Assembly: GCF_029968035.1 (NCBI RefSeq)
Contig: NZ_JASCIQ010000029.1
Span: forward strand, 53,877-117,876
DNA: 64,000 nt
Direction: 5' to 3'
From: Streptomyces cavernicola
GTDB lineage: Bacteria > Actinomycetota > Actinomycetes > Streptomycetales > Streptomycetaceae
Under the pieces are notes generated by a model. The model was not told the DNA's origin. It searched no databases and saw only the letters and a list, made by a program, of their open reading frames with translations. Position numbers and translations under genes: made by a program. This document shows, piece by piece, positions 7,553-15,679 of the stretch. Numbering within the stretch: position 1 is the stretch's first letter; each line of letters opens with the position of its first letter.

Positions 7553-10101
7553 TGCGGGTCCCGCTTTCTTGGCTGCGGGAGTACGTCGACCTGCCGGCCG
7601 GCGAGTCCGGTCGCGACGTACAGGAGAAGCTCGTCGGAGTCGGCCTGGAGGTCGAGACCGTCGAGCAGTTGGGCGCCGACCTCAAGGGTCCGCTCGTCGT
7701 CGGCCAGGTCCTCACCATCGAGGAGCTGACGGAGTTCAAGAAGCCCATCCGCTTCTGCACCGTCGACGTCGGCCAGGCCAACGGCACCGGTGAGCCGCAG
7801 GAGATCGTCTGCGGCGCCCGGAACTTCGCCGTCGGCGACAAGGTCGTCGTGGTCCTGCCCGGCGCCGTCCTGCCCGGCGGCTTCGCGATCTCCGCGCGCA
7901 AGACGTACGGCAAGAAGTCGCACGGCATGATCTGCTCCGGCGACGAGCTGGGCATGGGCGACTGGGGGTCCCCCCGGACGGAGTCTGGGGGAGGCTCCGG
8001 CGGCATCATCGTGCTGCCGCCCGAGCACGAGGTCGGCACCGACGCGATCGAGCTCCTCGAACTCGTCGACGAGGTCCTGGACATCGCCGTCACGCCCGAC
8101 CGCGGCTACTGCCTGTCGATGCGCGGCGTCGCCCGCGAGACCGCCACCGCGTACGGCCTGCCGCTGCGCGACCCGGCGCTGATCGACGTGCCCGCGCCCA
8201 ACGCGCACGGGTACGAGGTCAAGGTCGCCGACCCGGCCGGCTGCGACCGGTTCACGGCCCGCACGGTCACCGGCCTCAACCCGGAGGCGCACTCGCCGAT
8301 CTGGCTGAAGCGCCGCCTGCAGAAGGCTGGCATGCGCCCGATCTCGCTCGCCGTCGACATCACCAACTACGTGATGCTGGAGCTCGGTCAGCCGCTGCAC
8401 GCCTACGACCGGTCCCTCGTGGAGGGCACGATCGGCGTGCGCCGCGCCGAGCAGGGCGAGAAGATCACCACGCTCGACGGCGCCAAGCGCGTCCTCGACG
8501 CCGCCGACCTGGTCATCACCGACGAGCGCGGCCCGATCGGCCTCGCCGGCGTCATGGGCGGCGCGCACACCGAGATCGCCGACGCCGAGCCGGACCCGGA
8601 GACGGGCGAGGTCAAGGGCACCACGGACGTCGTGATCGAGGCCGCGCACTTCGACCAGCTGTCGATCGCGCGCACGGCCCGCCGCCACAAGCTGTCCTCC
8701 GAGGCGTCCAAGCGCTTCGAGCGCGGCGTCGACCCGCAGGCCACGTCGGCGGCCGCCCAGCGCACCGTCGACCTGCTCGTGCTGCTCGCGGGCGGCACCG
8801 CGGAGGCGGGCGTCACCGAGGTCGTCGCGCCGAGCGCCCCGCGCACGATCACGATCCCGGCCGACCACCCGGACAAGGTCGCCGGCGTGGCCTACGGCCG
8901 GGAGACCGTCGTACGGCGTCTGCAGGAGGTCGGCTGCGATGTGTACGGGCAGGACACCCTGACCGTCACCGTGCCGTCCTGGCGGCCTGACCTCACCGAC
9001 CCGAACGACCTGGCCGAAGAGGTCATCCGCCTGGAGGGGTACGAGAACCTGCCCTCCACGCTGCCCTCGCCGCCCGCCGGTCTCGGCCTGACCGAGCGGC
9101 AGCGCACGCACCGCCGCGTCGGCCGCGCCCTCGCCGGCGCCGGGTACGTGGAGGCGCTGAGCTACCCGTTCATCGGCGAGCAGGTCTTCGACGAGCTGCT
9201 CCTGGAGGCGGACGACCCGAACCGTCGCGTCGTGAAGCTGGTCAACCCGCTCTCCGACGAGGAGCCCGCGCTCCGTACGACGCTGCTTCCGGGGCTGCTC
9301 GCCGCGCTGCGCCGGAACGACTCGCGGGGCAGCCACGACCTGGCGCTCTTCGAGACCGGCACGGTCTTCCATCCCCGCGAGGAGCAGCGCACCGCGGTGC
9401 GGCTCGGGGTGGACCGGCGTCCGACCGCCGAGGAGCTGGCGGGCCTGGACGAGGCGCTGCCGTACCAGTGGCGGAACGTCGCGGTCGTCCTCACCGGCGC
9501 CCGTGAGCAGGCCGGCTGGTGGGGCAAGGGCCGCCCGGCCGACTGGGCGGACGCCGTCGAGGCGGCCCGCGTGGTCGCCCGCGAGACCGGCGTCGAACTC
9601 ACCGTCAGGGGCGGCCAGTACGGGCCGTGGCACCCGGGCCGCTGCGCCGAGCTGGTCGTCGAGAAGGACGGTGCGGAGAAGGTCGTCGGGTACGCCGGCG
9701 AGCTGCACCCGCGCGTCATCAAGGCGCTCGGCCTGCCCGCGCGCACCTGCGCGATGGAGCTGGAGCTGGACGCGCTCGTCGCCGACGAGGTCCTTCAGGC
9801 GCCGCGGATCTCCACGTTCCCGGTGGCCACGCAGGACGTCGCCCTGGTCGTCGACGCGGACGTGCCGGCCGTGGCGGTCGAGGCGGCGCTGCGCGAGGGT
9901 GCGGGCGAACTGCTCGAATCCCTGCGCCTGTTCGACGTGTTCACGGGTGAGCAGCTCGGCGAGGGCAAGAAGTCCCTCGCGTACGCGCTGCGCTTCCGGG
10001 CCGCCGACCGGACGCTGACGGTCGACGAGGCCAGTGCCGCCCGGGACGCCGCCGCGGCGCTCGCGGGCGAGCGCACGGGCGCGGTCGTGCGCGGCGCGTA
10101 G
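7552..10101 (+). CDS. pheT: Phenylalanyl-tRNA synthetase beta subunit
   Basis: The 849-residue structural and editing subunit of PheRS. Domains in order: tRNA-binding EMAPII-like domain (about 40-160), B3/B4 editing domain (about 210-400), B5 (about 415-490), core, and C-terminal FDX-ACB anticodon-binding domain (about 755-848). The EMAPII region carries an unusual insert, WGSPRTESGGGSGG (about residues 138-151), replacing a short loop between ELGMGD and IIVLPPEHEVGTDAIE. It is encoded by a palindromic repeat (separate entry) but keeps the frame. Everything else looks functional. Confidence 0.97.
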   Translation: MRVPLSWLREYVDLPAGESGRDVQEKLVGVGLEVETVEQLGADLKGPLVVGQVLTIEELTEFKKPIRFCTVDVGQANGTGEPQEIVCGARNFAVGDKVVVVLPGAVLPGGFAISARKTYGKKSHGMICSGDELGMGDWGSPRTESGGGSGGIIVLPPEHEVGTDAIELLELVDEVLDIAVTPDRGYCLSMRGVARETATAYGLPLRDPALIDVPAPNAHGYEVKVADPAGCDRFTARTVTGLNPEAHSPIWLKRRLQKAGMRPISLAVDITNYVMLELGQPLHAYDRSLVEGTIGVRRAEQGEKITTLDGAKRVLDAADLVITDERGPIGLAGVMGGAHTEIADAEPDPETGEVKGTTDVVIEAAHFDQLSIARTARRHKLSSEASKRFERGVDPQATSAAAQRTVDLLVLLAGGTAEAGVTEVVAPSAPRTITIPADHPDKVAGVAYGRETVVRRLQEVGCDVYGQDTLTVTVPSWRPDLTDPNDLAEEVIRLEGYENLPSTLPSPPAGLGLTERQRTHRRVGRALAGAGYVEALSYPFIGEQVFDELLLEADDPNRRVVKLVNPLSDEEPALRTTLLPGLLAALRRNDSRGSHDLALFETGTVFHPREEQRTAVRLGVDRRPTAEELAGLDEALPYQWRNVAVVLTGAREQAGWWGKGRPADWADAVEAARVVARETGVELTVRGGQYGPWHPGRCAELVVEKDGAEKVVGYAGELHPRVIKALGLPARTCAMELELDALVADEVLQAPRISTFPVATQDVALVVDADVPAVAVEAALREGAGELLESLRLFDVFTGEQLGEGKKSLAYALRFRAADRTLTVDEASAARDAAAALAGERTGAVVRGA
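7963..7994. repeat. Palindromic repeat inserted in frame inside pheT
   Basis: The element runs from TGGGGGTCCCCCC to TCTGGGGGAGG, with TCCCCC and GGGGGA as inverted arms. The same architecture, TGGGGGTCCCCCC...TTGGGGGAGG, occurs in non-coding DNA at 13929-13972, with CTCGAGCGCAGCCGAGAG between the arms. Inside pheT it adds residues to a surface loop without breaking the frame. Confidence 0.7.
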
Positions 10102-10142
10102 CGATCTCGACGGAGCGTTCGCAAGAGCGCAAAGTCCCTGCT

Positions 10143-10176
10143 GAGGGGCGCACTTGGGAGACCAAGCGCGCCCCTC
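10143..10176 (+). terminator. Hairpin terminator after pheT
   Basis: GAGGGGCGC at 10143-10151 pairs with GCGCCCCTC at 10168-10176; the stem continues with CTTGG/CCAAG around a GAGA loop. It lies about 40 bp after the pheT stop. Confidence 0.8.
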
Positions 10177-10337
10177 ACTCGTTCGGGTGGGAATGCCGGG
10201 GATCCGTTCCCGACGGTGCGGCTATGTCGACAAAATCAACGCGGCCGTCAGGGCCGGCTCGCGTGTGGATCCGAACGACAGGTCCTGGGCCCTGGGGAGC
10301 CGCTGCATCGTCCAGGGGTTCCTCAGGAGGCGACGGC

Positions 10338-11360
10338 ATGATCCGTATCGAGGCCAGAGCCCGGGTGGTCGCCCTCGCCCTACCCGCGATATGGGGCGCT
10401 GTCGCCGTGGCGTACGAGCTGACCTGCCCGCTCGCGCAGGAAGACGGCCTCGGTGCGCGGATGACCTCCAGCGCCGTGTTCTTCGCGGTCGGCACGGGGC
10501 TCACCGCGGGTGTACGGCGGGTCCTGCTGCGGGAGTTGGCGCAGCTGAGCGAGGTCGCGAAGGCCGCGCAGCGGGTGCTGCTGAGACCGCTGCCGCCCCG
10601 CCTCGACGGTCTCGCCGTGGCCGCCGGGCAGCTCTCCGCGCACCGGGGTGCGGACGTGGGCGGCGACCTGTACGAGGCGGTGGTCACCGAGCGCGGGGTG
10701 CGGGTGGTGATGGGCGACGTACGCGGGCACGGGCTAGCGCCGATCGGCACGGTGGCCGCGGTGCTCGGCTCGTTCCGGGAGGCCGCGCACGACGAGCGTG
10801 AACTGGCGGGTGTACTGCGGCGGTTGGAGCGTGCGCTCGGGCGGCATGTCGACGGGGTGGAGGGAGGGGCGGAGGGCGCGGACGGGGAGGAGTTCGTGAC
10901 CGTACTGCTCCTGGAGATCCGCCCGGACGGCTCGGTGTTCGCGCTCAACTGCGGGCATCCGTGGCCCTATCGGCTCGGCCGGGGAGTGGGGCGGATCGTG
11001 GGCGGGGAGCCGCTGCCGCCGCTCGGGCCCTTTCCGCTGCCGGACGCGCTGCCCGCGCGGTATTGCGGGCGGATCCTGCCCGGCGAGGTGCTGCTCCTGC
11101 ACACCGACGGCGTGGAGGACGCGCGGGACGCGGCCGGACGGTTCTTCCCGCTGCACCGTGCCCTCGTCGAGGCCGCCGCCGCGCCCGCGTCGCCGGAGCC
11201 GGACGAGCTGGTCGGGTCCCTGCGGGGCGCGCTCCTTCGGCACACGGGCGGGCGGTCCGGCGACGACATGGCGCTCCTCGCGCTGCGCAACGACCGGCCT
11301 CGGGTGCCGCGACAGGGCTGCGCTCAGACTGCCAACCTCCGGTCATCGACGCGGAGTTGA
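10338..11360 (+). CDS. PP2C/SpoIIE-type membrane-associated serine/threonine phosphatase
   Basis: A 340-residue protein from ATG 10338, with GGAGG at 10327-10331. Two hydrophobic segments (VVALALPAIWGAVAVAYEL and MTSSAVFFAVGTGLTAGV) are followed by a SpoIIE phosphatase domain: HRGADVGGDLYEAV and VVMGDVRGHGLAPIG supply metal-binding Asp residues, LLLHTDGVEDARD a further one, and SGDDMALLAL closes the domain. Such enzymes dephosphorylate anti-anti-sigma factors or regulators in Streptomyces. No anti-sigma or anti-anti-sigma gene is nearby, so the substrate is unknown. Confidence 0.85.
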   Translation: MIRIEARARVVALALPAIWGAVAVAYELTCPLAQEDGLGARMTSSAVFFAVGTGLTAGVRRVLLRELAQLSEVAKAAQRVLLRPLPPRLDGLAVAAGQLSAHRGADVGGDLYEAVVTERGVRVVMGDVRGHGLAPIGTVAAVLGSFREAAHDERELAGVLRRLERALGRHVDGVEGGAEGADGEEFVTVLLLEIRPDGSVFALNCGHPWPYRLGRGVGRIVGGEPLPPLGPFPLPDALPARYCGRILPGEVLLLHTDGVEDARDAAGRFFPLHRALVEAAAAPASPEPDELVGSLRGALLRHTGGRSGDDMALLALRNDRPRVPRQGCAQTANLRSSTRS

Positions 11361-11591
11361 GAGGTGTACGACGCGTCGTCCGCCGGACCGCGGACGTACC
11401 TGGCAGACGGTCCGACGGGCGACGCGTGGGTGGGCCGCCGCTGTGTCGAGGGGGGAGCCGACGGCCCGGCCACTCCGGCTCGGCCTTCCGGTTCGGCCGG
11501 AGACCCGGCTCAGGGGAGCCGGACGCAGCACAGTCAACCGAGGCTCGGCCGCCGGTGGCAGCGCACGTACCGCACCGATCCGGGCACTTGC

Positions 11592-11608
11592 TTCACACCC
11601 CGTGTGAA
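11592..11608. promoter_or_regulatory. Operator-like perfect palindrome upstream of the HTH/TPR regulator
   Basis: TTCACAC-CCC-GTGTGAA is a perfect 7-3-7 inverted repeat about 70 bp before the regulator start. It is probably an operator. A near-identical 13-bp core (CACACCCTGTGTG) is found at 14557-14569. The binding protein is unknown; autoregulation by the downstream gene is possible. Confidence 0.5.
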
Positions 11609-11676
11609 CCGGGGCCAACTACCCTGAACGCACGGACGATTGAGCCGTGACGCTGCCCCGGAGGGCGAGAGGCGAC

Positions 11677-13023
11677 ATGCAGCCCAACACTCTGCTCGAC
11701 GCGATCCTCGACGAGGCCGGAGTCTCCCACGCGGGACTGGCCGCGCACGTCAACCAGGCAGGCCGGGCGCGAGGGCTCGCCCTGCGCTACGAACACACGG
11801 CCGTCGCACGGTGGTTGAAGGGCCAGCGGCCGCGCGGCCAGGTGCCCGACCTGATCTGCGAGGTGCTCGCCGCCCGCCTGCACCGCAGCGTCACCCTCGA
11901 CGACATCGGCCTCGGCGTGCCCGGACAGCCCGCCGACCTGCACGGCGCGGGCGGCACGCTCGTCGGCTTCGTGGAGCGGGCCACCGCGCTGTGGCGCTCC
12001 GACGAGCAGCAGCGCCCGCACATACTCGGCGCCCCCGCCGTCACCGGAACCCCCGCCGTGATGCCCGTATGGGAGTGGGAGAACCCGCCGGAGGACGTGG
12101 ACGTGTCCCGGGGCGGGCGGCACCGGGTCGGCAGGACCGACATCGAGATGCTGCGCTCCGCGCGCGCCCACTACGAGCAGATGTACCGCAAGACCGGCGG
12201 CATCGCGACGCGCGCCCGCATCGTCGGCTTCCTCAACGCCGAGGCGGCCCCGCTGCTCCGCGGCTGCTACACCGACGCCACCGGACGCCAACTGCACCGC
12301 GCCACCGGCGGGTTGGTGGCCGTCGCCGGGATCTGCGCGTACGACTCGGACGCGCACGGGCTCGCGCAGCGCTACTTCCACCAGGCGCTGCGGCTCGCCA
12401 AGGCCAGCGGGGACCGGGGGCTCGGCGCGTACGTGATAGCGCTGCTCGTCAACCAGTCGCTGTACATGCGGGAGTTCCGGCAGGCGGTGGCGTTCGCGGA
12501 GGCCGCCCTGCGCGCGGCCGGCCCGCACATCACTCCGGCGCTCGCGGCCGACCTGTACGCGATGCAGGCCAAGGCGTACGCGCACCTCGGCGACGGCGGC
12601 AGCGCGCTCGCCTGCATCCGGCGGGCCGAGTCGGCGGCCGAGCGCATCCGCCGTGGACACGAACCCGACGAGACGGGGTACGTGCAGCCGGGGCTCGTCA
12701 ACGTACAGGTGGCGGAAGCCCTGTTGAGCCTCGGGGATCTGACCGCGGCGCGGGAGCACTCCACCGCCGCCGTGGACACCCCGGCCCACGACCGGGGCCG
12801 TGTGCACCGGCTCGCCGTGCTCACCCAGATCGAGCTGCGCCGCGGCGAGGCCGACAAGGCGGTGGCCACGGCCGTCGAGATGGCGGAGCAGGCGCGGGGC
12901 ATGGAGTCGCAGCGGCTGCGGGACCGGCTGCGCGCGGTGCGCGAACACCTCGTACGGAACGGCTGCTCGGGCACGGCCGAGGCGGCGGAGCTGATCGACG
13001 GGGCGCTGCGCGTGCCGCTGTAA
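11677..13023 (+). CDS. HTH plus TPR-repeat regulator (NsdA/NsdB-like architecture)
   Basis: A 448-residue soluble protein. Residues about 1-70 (LLDAILDEAGVSHAGLAAHV, YEHTAVARWLKGQRPRG) look like a degenerate helix-turn-helix. The C-terminal part from about 120 is a chain of TPR-like helical repeats, for example HGLAQRYFHQALRLAKASGD and QAVAFAEAALRAAGPH. This layout is shared by Streptomyces regulators that repress differentiation and antibiotic production, but direct orthology to a named one cannot be shown here. ATG 11677 is preferred (GGAGGGCGAGAGG upstream) over GTG 11647. Confidence 0.7.
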   Translation: MQPNTLLDAILDEAGVSHAGLAAHVNQAGRARGLALRYEHTAVARWLKGQRPRGQVPDLICEVLAARLHRSVTLDDIGLGVPGQPADLHGAGGTLVGFVERATALWRSDEQQRPHILGAPAVTGTPAVMPVWEWENPPEDVDVSRGGRHRVGRTDIEMLRSARAHYEQMYRKTGGIATRARIVGFLNAEAAPLLRGCYTDATGRQLHRATGGLVAVAGICAYDSDAHGLAQRYFHQALRLAKASGDRGLGAYVIALLVNQSLYMREFRQAVAFAEAALRAAGPHITPALAADLYAMQAKAYAHLGDGGSALACIRRAESAAERIRRGHEPDETGYVQPGLVNVQVAEALLSLGDLTAAREHSTAAVDTPAHDRGRVHRLAVLTQIELRRGEADKAVATAVEMAEQARGMESQRLRDRLRAVREHLVRNGCSGTAEAAELIDGALRVPL

Positions 13024-13084
13024 CTCCCGTACGGCCGCCCGCTGCTGCGATATTGCCACTACTTCGGCGGAAGGTGGCAGAAAC

Positions 13085-13615
13085 GTGCAGTGGACGAACC
13101 TGAAAGAACAGACTGTGTACGAGAACCGCTGGTTCCAGGTCAACCTGGCGGATGTCGCGCTGCCGGACGGCCGGCATCTCGACCACTTCCTCATCCGGAT
13201 GCGGCCGGTCGCCGTGGCCACGGTCGTCAACGAGGCGAACGAGGTCCTGCTGCTGTGGCGGCACCGCTTCATCACGGACAGCTGGGGCTGGGAACTGCCC
13301 GCGGGCGTGGTCGAGGACGGGGAGGACATCGCCGTCGCGGCCGCGCGGGAACTGGAGGAGGAGACGGGGTGGCGGCCCGGTCCGATGCGGCACCTGATGA
13401 GCGTCGAGCCGTCCAACGGGCTCACGGATGCGGTGCATCACGTGTACTGGGCGGAGGACGCGGTGTACATCGGGCCTCCGCAGGACGCGTTCGAGTCCTC
13501 GCGGCGGGAGTGGGTGCACTTGAAGTTGGTGCCGGACCTGATCGCTCGGGGGGAGGTGCCGGGGGCGAACATGGTGGCGGCGCTGTTGCTGCTGCGTCAG
13601 CTTCGGTTGGGGTAG
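13085..13615 (+). CDS. Nudix hydrolase
   Basis: A 176-residue hydrolase of nucleoside diphosphate derivatives, ADP-ribose pyrophosphatase-like by its N-terminal beta region (VYENRWFQVNLADVALPDG). The Nudix box GX5EX7REUXEEXGU is complete from GVVEDGEDIAVAAARELEEE through TGW (about residues 79-101). GTG 13085 follows GGAAGGTGGCAG. It is 60 bp after the HTH/TPR gene and may share its transcript. Confidence 0.9.
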   Translation: MQWTNLKEQTVYENRWFQVNLADVALPDGRHLDHFLIRMRPVAVATVVNEANEVLLLWRHRFITDSWGWELPAGVVEDGEDIAVAAARELEEETGWRPGPMRHLMSVEPSNGLTDAVHHVYWAEDAVYIGPPQDAFESSRREWVHLKLVPDLIARGEVPGANMVAALLLLRQLRLG

Positions 13616-14133
13616 GGGGTTTCTCCCCACCCCACCCCTTCCCGAAAGACTGCCGTCGGCCCGAGGGCTGCCGCCCCCCCCGGGCCCCCGTTCCCCGGGG
13701 CTGCCGCCCCTGGACCCCGCTTGGGGGCTGCGCCCCCGGGCCCCGGTCGTCTTTTCGGTTGCCGCTTCGTCGTGGCTGGTCGCGCAGTTCCCCGCGCCCC
13801 TGTCGGGGGCTGCGCCCCGTCCCCGGTTGCCTTTTGGCTGCCCGCTTCGTTGTGGCTGGTCGCGCTTCCCCGCGCCCCTGAAAGATCAGCCCCTGCCGGG
13901 GCAAATTCAGCCTCTCCGGCGTTTGAGATGGGGGTCCCCCCTGCTCGAGCGCAGCCGAGAGCTTGGGGGAGGGGGTCCGGGGGCCGGCCCCCCGGGATGG
14001 GGTCCGGGGCGGAGCCCCGTGGTGGGGTTCAGGGGCGGCAGCCCCGAGGCGGGGGTCGGGGGCGCAGCCCCCCCCGTAGCTGTCCGTCAGGACTTTCGGG
14101 AAGGGGCGGGGAGGGGAGAGGGAAACGCCGGGG
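13616..14133. repeat. 518-bp gene-free block of nested palindromic repeats between convergent genes
   Basis: No coding signal. The block holds two copies of the dispersed repeat (13768-13802, 13848-13883), a TGGGGGTCCCCC element (13929-13972), the CCGGCGTTTGAG motif at 13915 also seen at 56740, and many GGGGGC-TGCG-CCCCC hairpins. Its ends mirror each other: CACCCCTTCCCGAAAGAC near 13634 and GACTTTCGGGAAGGGGCG near 14092. It sits between two convergent genes and probably terminates both transcripts. Confidence 0.75.
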
Positions 14134-14391
14134 TCAGTGCCCCACCGCCTGCCAGATCGCAACGATCAGCGCACCGAGCGCCGCAAGCACGGCAAGCGCG
14201 GGGAGAGGCCAGCGCGTGCGCTCAAGCGCGGCGACCCGCGCGCTCAGGTCGTCCAGATCCTTGCTGCTCTGCTCGTCGCGCTGGCTCAACAGGGCGAGTT
14301 TTCCGTCCACTTGGGCGAGACCCACGTCGATCGAGCGTCGTAACTCCGCGTGTTCCTCCGGCACCACGCTCTGCTCGGGGTCGCTGGTCAC
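14134..14391 (-). CDS. Small coiled-coil, C-terminally membrane-anchored protein with a TTA codon
   Basis: An 85-residue protein of unknown function. GTG 14391 is chosen because AAGGAG precedes it by 7 nt. Residues about 12-58 form a charged helical or coiled-coil stretch (SIDVGLAQVDGKLALLSQRD); residues about 62-82 are a membrane helix (LPALAVLAALGALIVAIW). Codon 17 is TTA (14343-14341), which in Streptomyces needs the bldA tRNA. Confidence 0.65.
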   Translation of the reverse strand: MTSDPEQSVVPEEHAELRRSIDVGLAQVDGKLALLSQRDEQSSKDLDDLSARVAALERTRWPLPALAVLAALGALIVAIWQAVGH

Positions 14392-14556
14392 GACTGCGCT
14401 CCTTTCCGGCCGGAATCCGGCATGGACCGGCATCGATCCGGCATCGATCCGCCTCGGTTCACATCCCCCTGGCGTCCCCCTGACGCGCACGCACAGTCAA
14501 TACCGCTGGTCGTCGTGGAGGAAGCGGGTGCGCACGGCATATGCGGGCCCGGGGCG

Positions 14557-14569
14557 CACACCCTGTGTG
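14557..14569. promoter_or_regulatory. Operator-like palindrome matching the one at 11592
   Basis: CACAC-CCT-GTGTG is a 5-3-5 inverted repeat differing at one base from the core of the 11592-11608 site. It is about 165 bp upstream of the small membrane protein gene, just past the terminator of the 3-hydroxyacyl-CoA dehydrogenase gene. Confidence 0.4.
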
Positions 14570-14577
14570 AAGCGCGA

Positions 14578-14609
14578 GGGCCCGGCACGCGTCAAGCGGT
14601 GCCGGGCCC
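14578..14609 (-). terminator. Hairpin terminator after the 3-hydroxyacyl-CoA dehydrogenase gene
   Basis: GGGCCCGGCAC (14578-14588) and GTGCCGGGCCC (14599-14609) form an 11-bp perfect stem 75 bp beyond the minus-strand stop at 14685. Confidence 0.75.
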
Positions 14610-14684
14610 CTCTGTGACGGCCGTTTCTGGCCGGATCGATACGCAGCGTGGCTGGAACAGGTGTTCCCGGCCGCGCGGGAGCGC

Positions 14685-15554
14685 TCAGTACGTGTAGAAA
14701 CCCGAGCTCGTCTTCCGGCCGAGCCGACCCGCGTCCACCATGCGCTGCAGCAGCGGGGGAGCGGCGTACAGCGGCTCCTTGTACTCGGCGTACATCGAGT
14801 CGGCGACCGAGGCGACCGTGTCCAGGCCGATCAGGTCGGCCAGCTTCAGCGGGCCCATCGGGTGGGCGCAGCCCAGCTCCATGCCGTTGTCGATGTCCTC
14901 GCGCGAGGCGATGCCCGACTCGAACATCCGGATCGCGGAGAGCAGATACGGGATGAGCAGGGCGTTGACGACGAAGCCCGAGCGGTCCTGCGCGCGGATG
15001 GCGTGCTTGCCGAGGATCTTCTCCACGACGGCCTCGGCCCGGCTGATGGTCCCCTCGGACGTGGTGAGCGCGGGGATCAGCTCGACCAGCTGCTGCACCG
15101 GGGCCGGGTTGAAGAAGTGGATGCCGATGACCTGGTCCGGGCGGGACGTCGCGACGGCCAGCTTGACCAGCGGGATCGAGGAGGTGTTGGAGGCGAGGAT
15201 CGCGTCCTGCCGGGTCACCACCTGGTCGAGCACCTGGAAGATCTCGGTCTTGATCGCCTCGTTCTCGACCACGGCCTCGATCACGAGGTCACGGTCGGCG
15301 AACTCGCCGAGGTCGGTGGTGAAGGTGAGCCGCGCAAGCGTCTCGTCCCGCTCCTCCTCCGTGATCTTCCCGCGCTCCGCCGCCTTCGCCAGAGAGTTGT
15401 ACAGCCGCGTGCGGCCGATCTCGAGGGCTTCGCCGGTGGTCTCCGCGACCTTGACGTCCAGGCCCGAGCGGGCGCAGACCTCCGCAATGCCCGCGCCCAT
15501 CTGGCCACAGCCCACAACTCCGACGCGTGCGATATCGCCCATAAGGTCGGTCAC
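14685..15554 (-). CDS. 3-hydroxybutyryl-CoA dehydrogenase
   Basis: A 289-residue NAD(P)-dependent enzyme that oxidises or reduces 3-hydroxyacyl-CoA at C3. The Rossmann motif GVVGCGQMGAGIAE is at the N terminus, and the catalytic His/Asn region is seen in IGIHFFNPAPVQQLVELI. The C-terminal dimer domain runs from about 185 (GFVVNALLIPYLLSAIRM). GTG 15554 has AAAGGCACAAG upstream; an in-frame start at 15587 would add 11 unsupported residues. The length matches the HbdA/PaaH-like family. No beta-oxidation genes adjoin, so its pathway (butyryl-CoA or PHB-type metabolism) is not fixed by context. Confidence 0.92.
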   Translation of the reverse strand: MTDLMGDIARVGVVGCGQMGAGIAEVCARSGLDVKVAETTGEALEIGRTRLYNSLAKAAERGKITEEERDETLARLTFTTDLGEFADRDLVIEAVVENEAIKTEIFQVLDQVVTRQDAILASNTSSIPLVKLAVATSRPDQVIGIHFFNPAPVQQLVELIPALTTSEGTISRAEAVVEKILGKHAIRAQDRSGFVVNALLIPYLLSAIRMFESGIASREDIDNGMELGCAHPMGPLKLADLIGLDTVASVADSMYAEYKEPLYAAPPLLQRMVDAGRLGRKTSSGFYTY

Positions 15555-15679
15555 CTTGTGCCTTTCACTGATCTTCGGCCCGGCCACGACGCCGTTGTAC
15601 AGCGTCGGCCTCGGCCACGACGTTACTCCGCGCCTCCTGGTGTCCTATGGGCCGGGGCGGGCATCCTGTCCGTTCACAC

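Noticed and set aside
7288..9708. An 806-codon antisense frame across pheT
   Set aside because: Shadow frame; pheT on the plus strand is complete and conserved.
11592..11608. BldD site at the TTCACAC palindrome
   Set aside because: The half-site spacing does not fit the remembered BldD consensus (7 rather than 5 nt between TNAC and GTNA).
13721..14617. Long plus-strand frames through the repeat block
   Set aside because: They translate GC-rich repeats into Gly/Arg/Pro strings and have no gene context.
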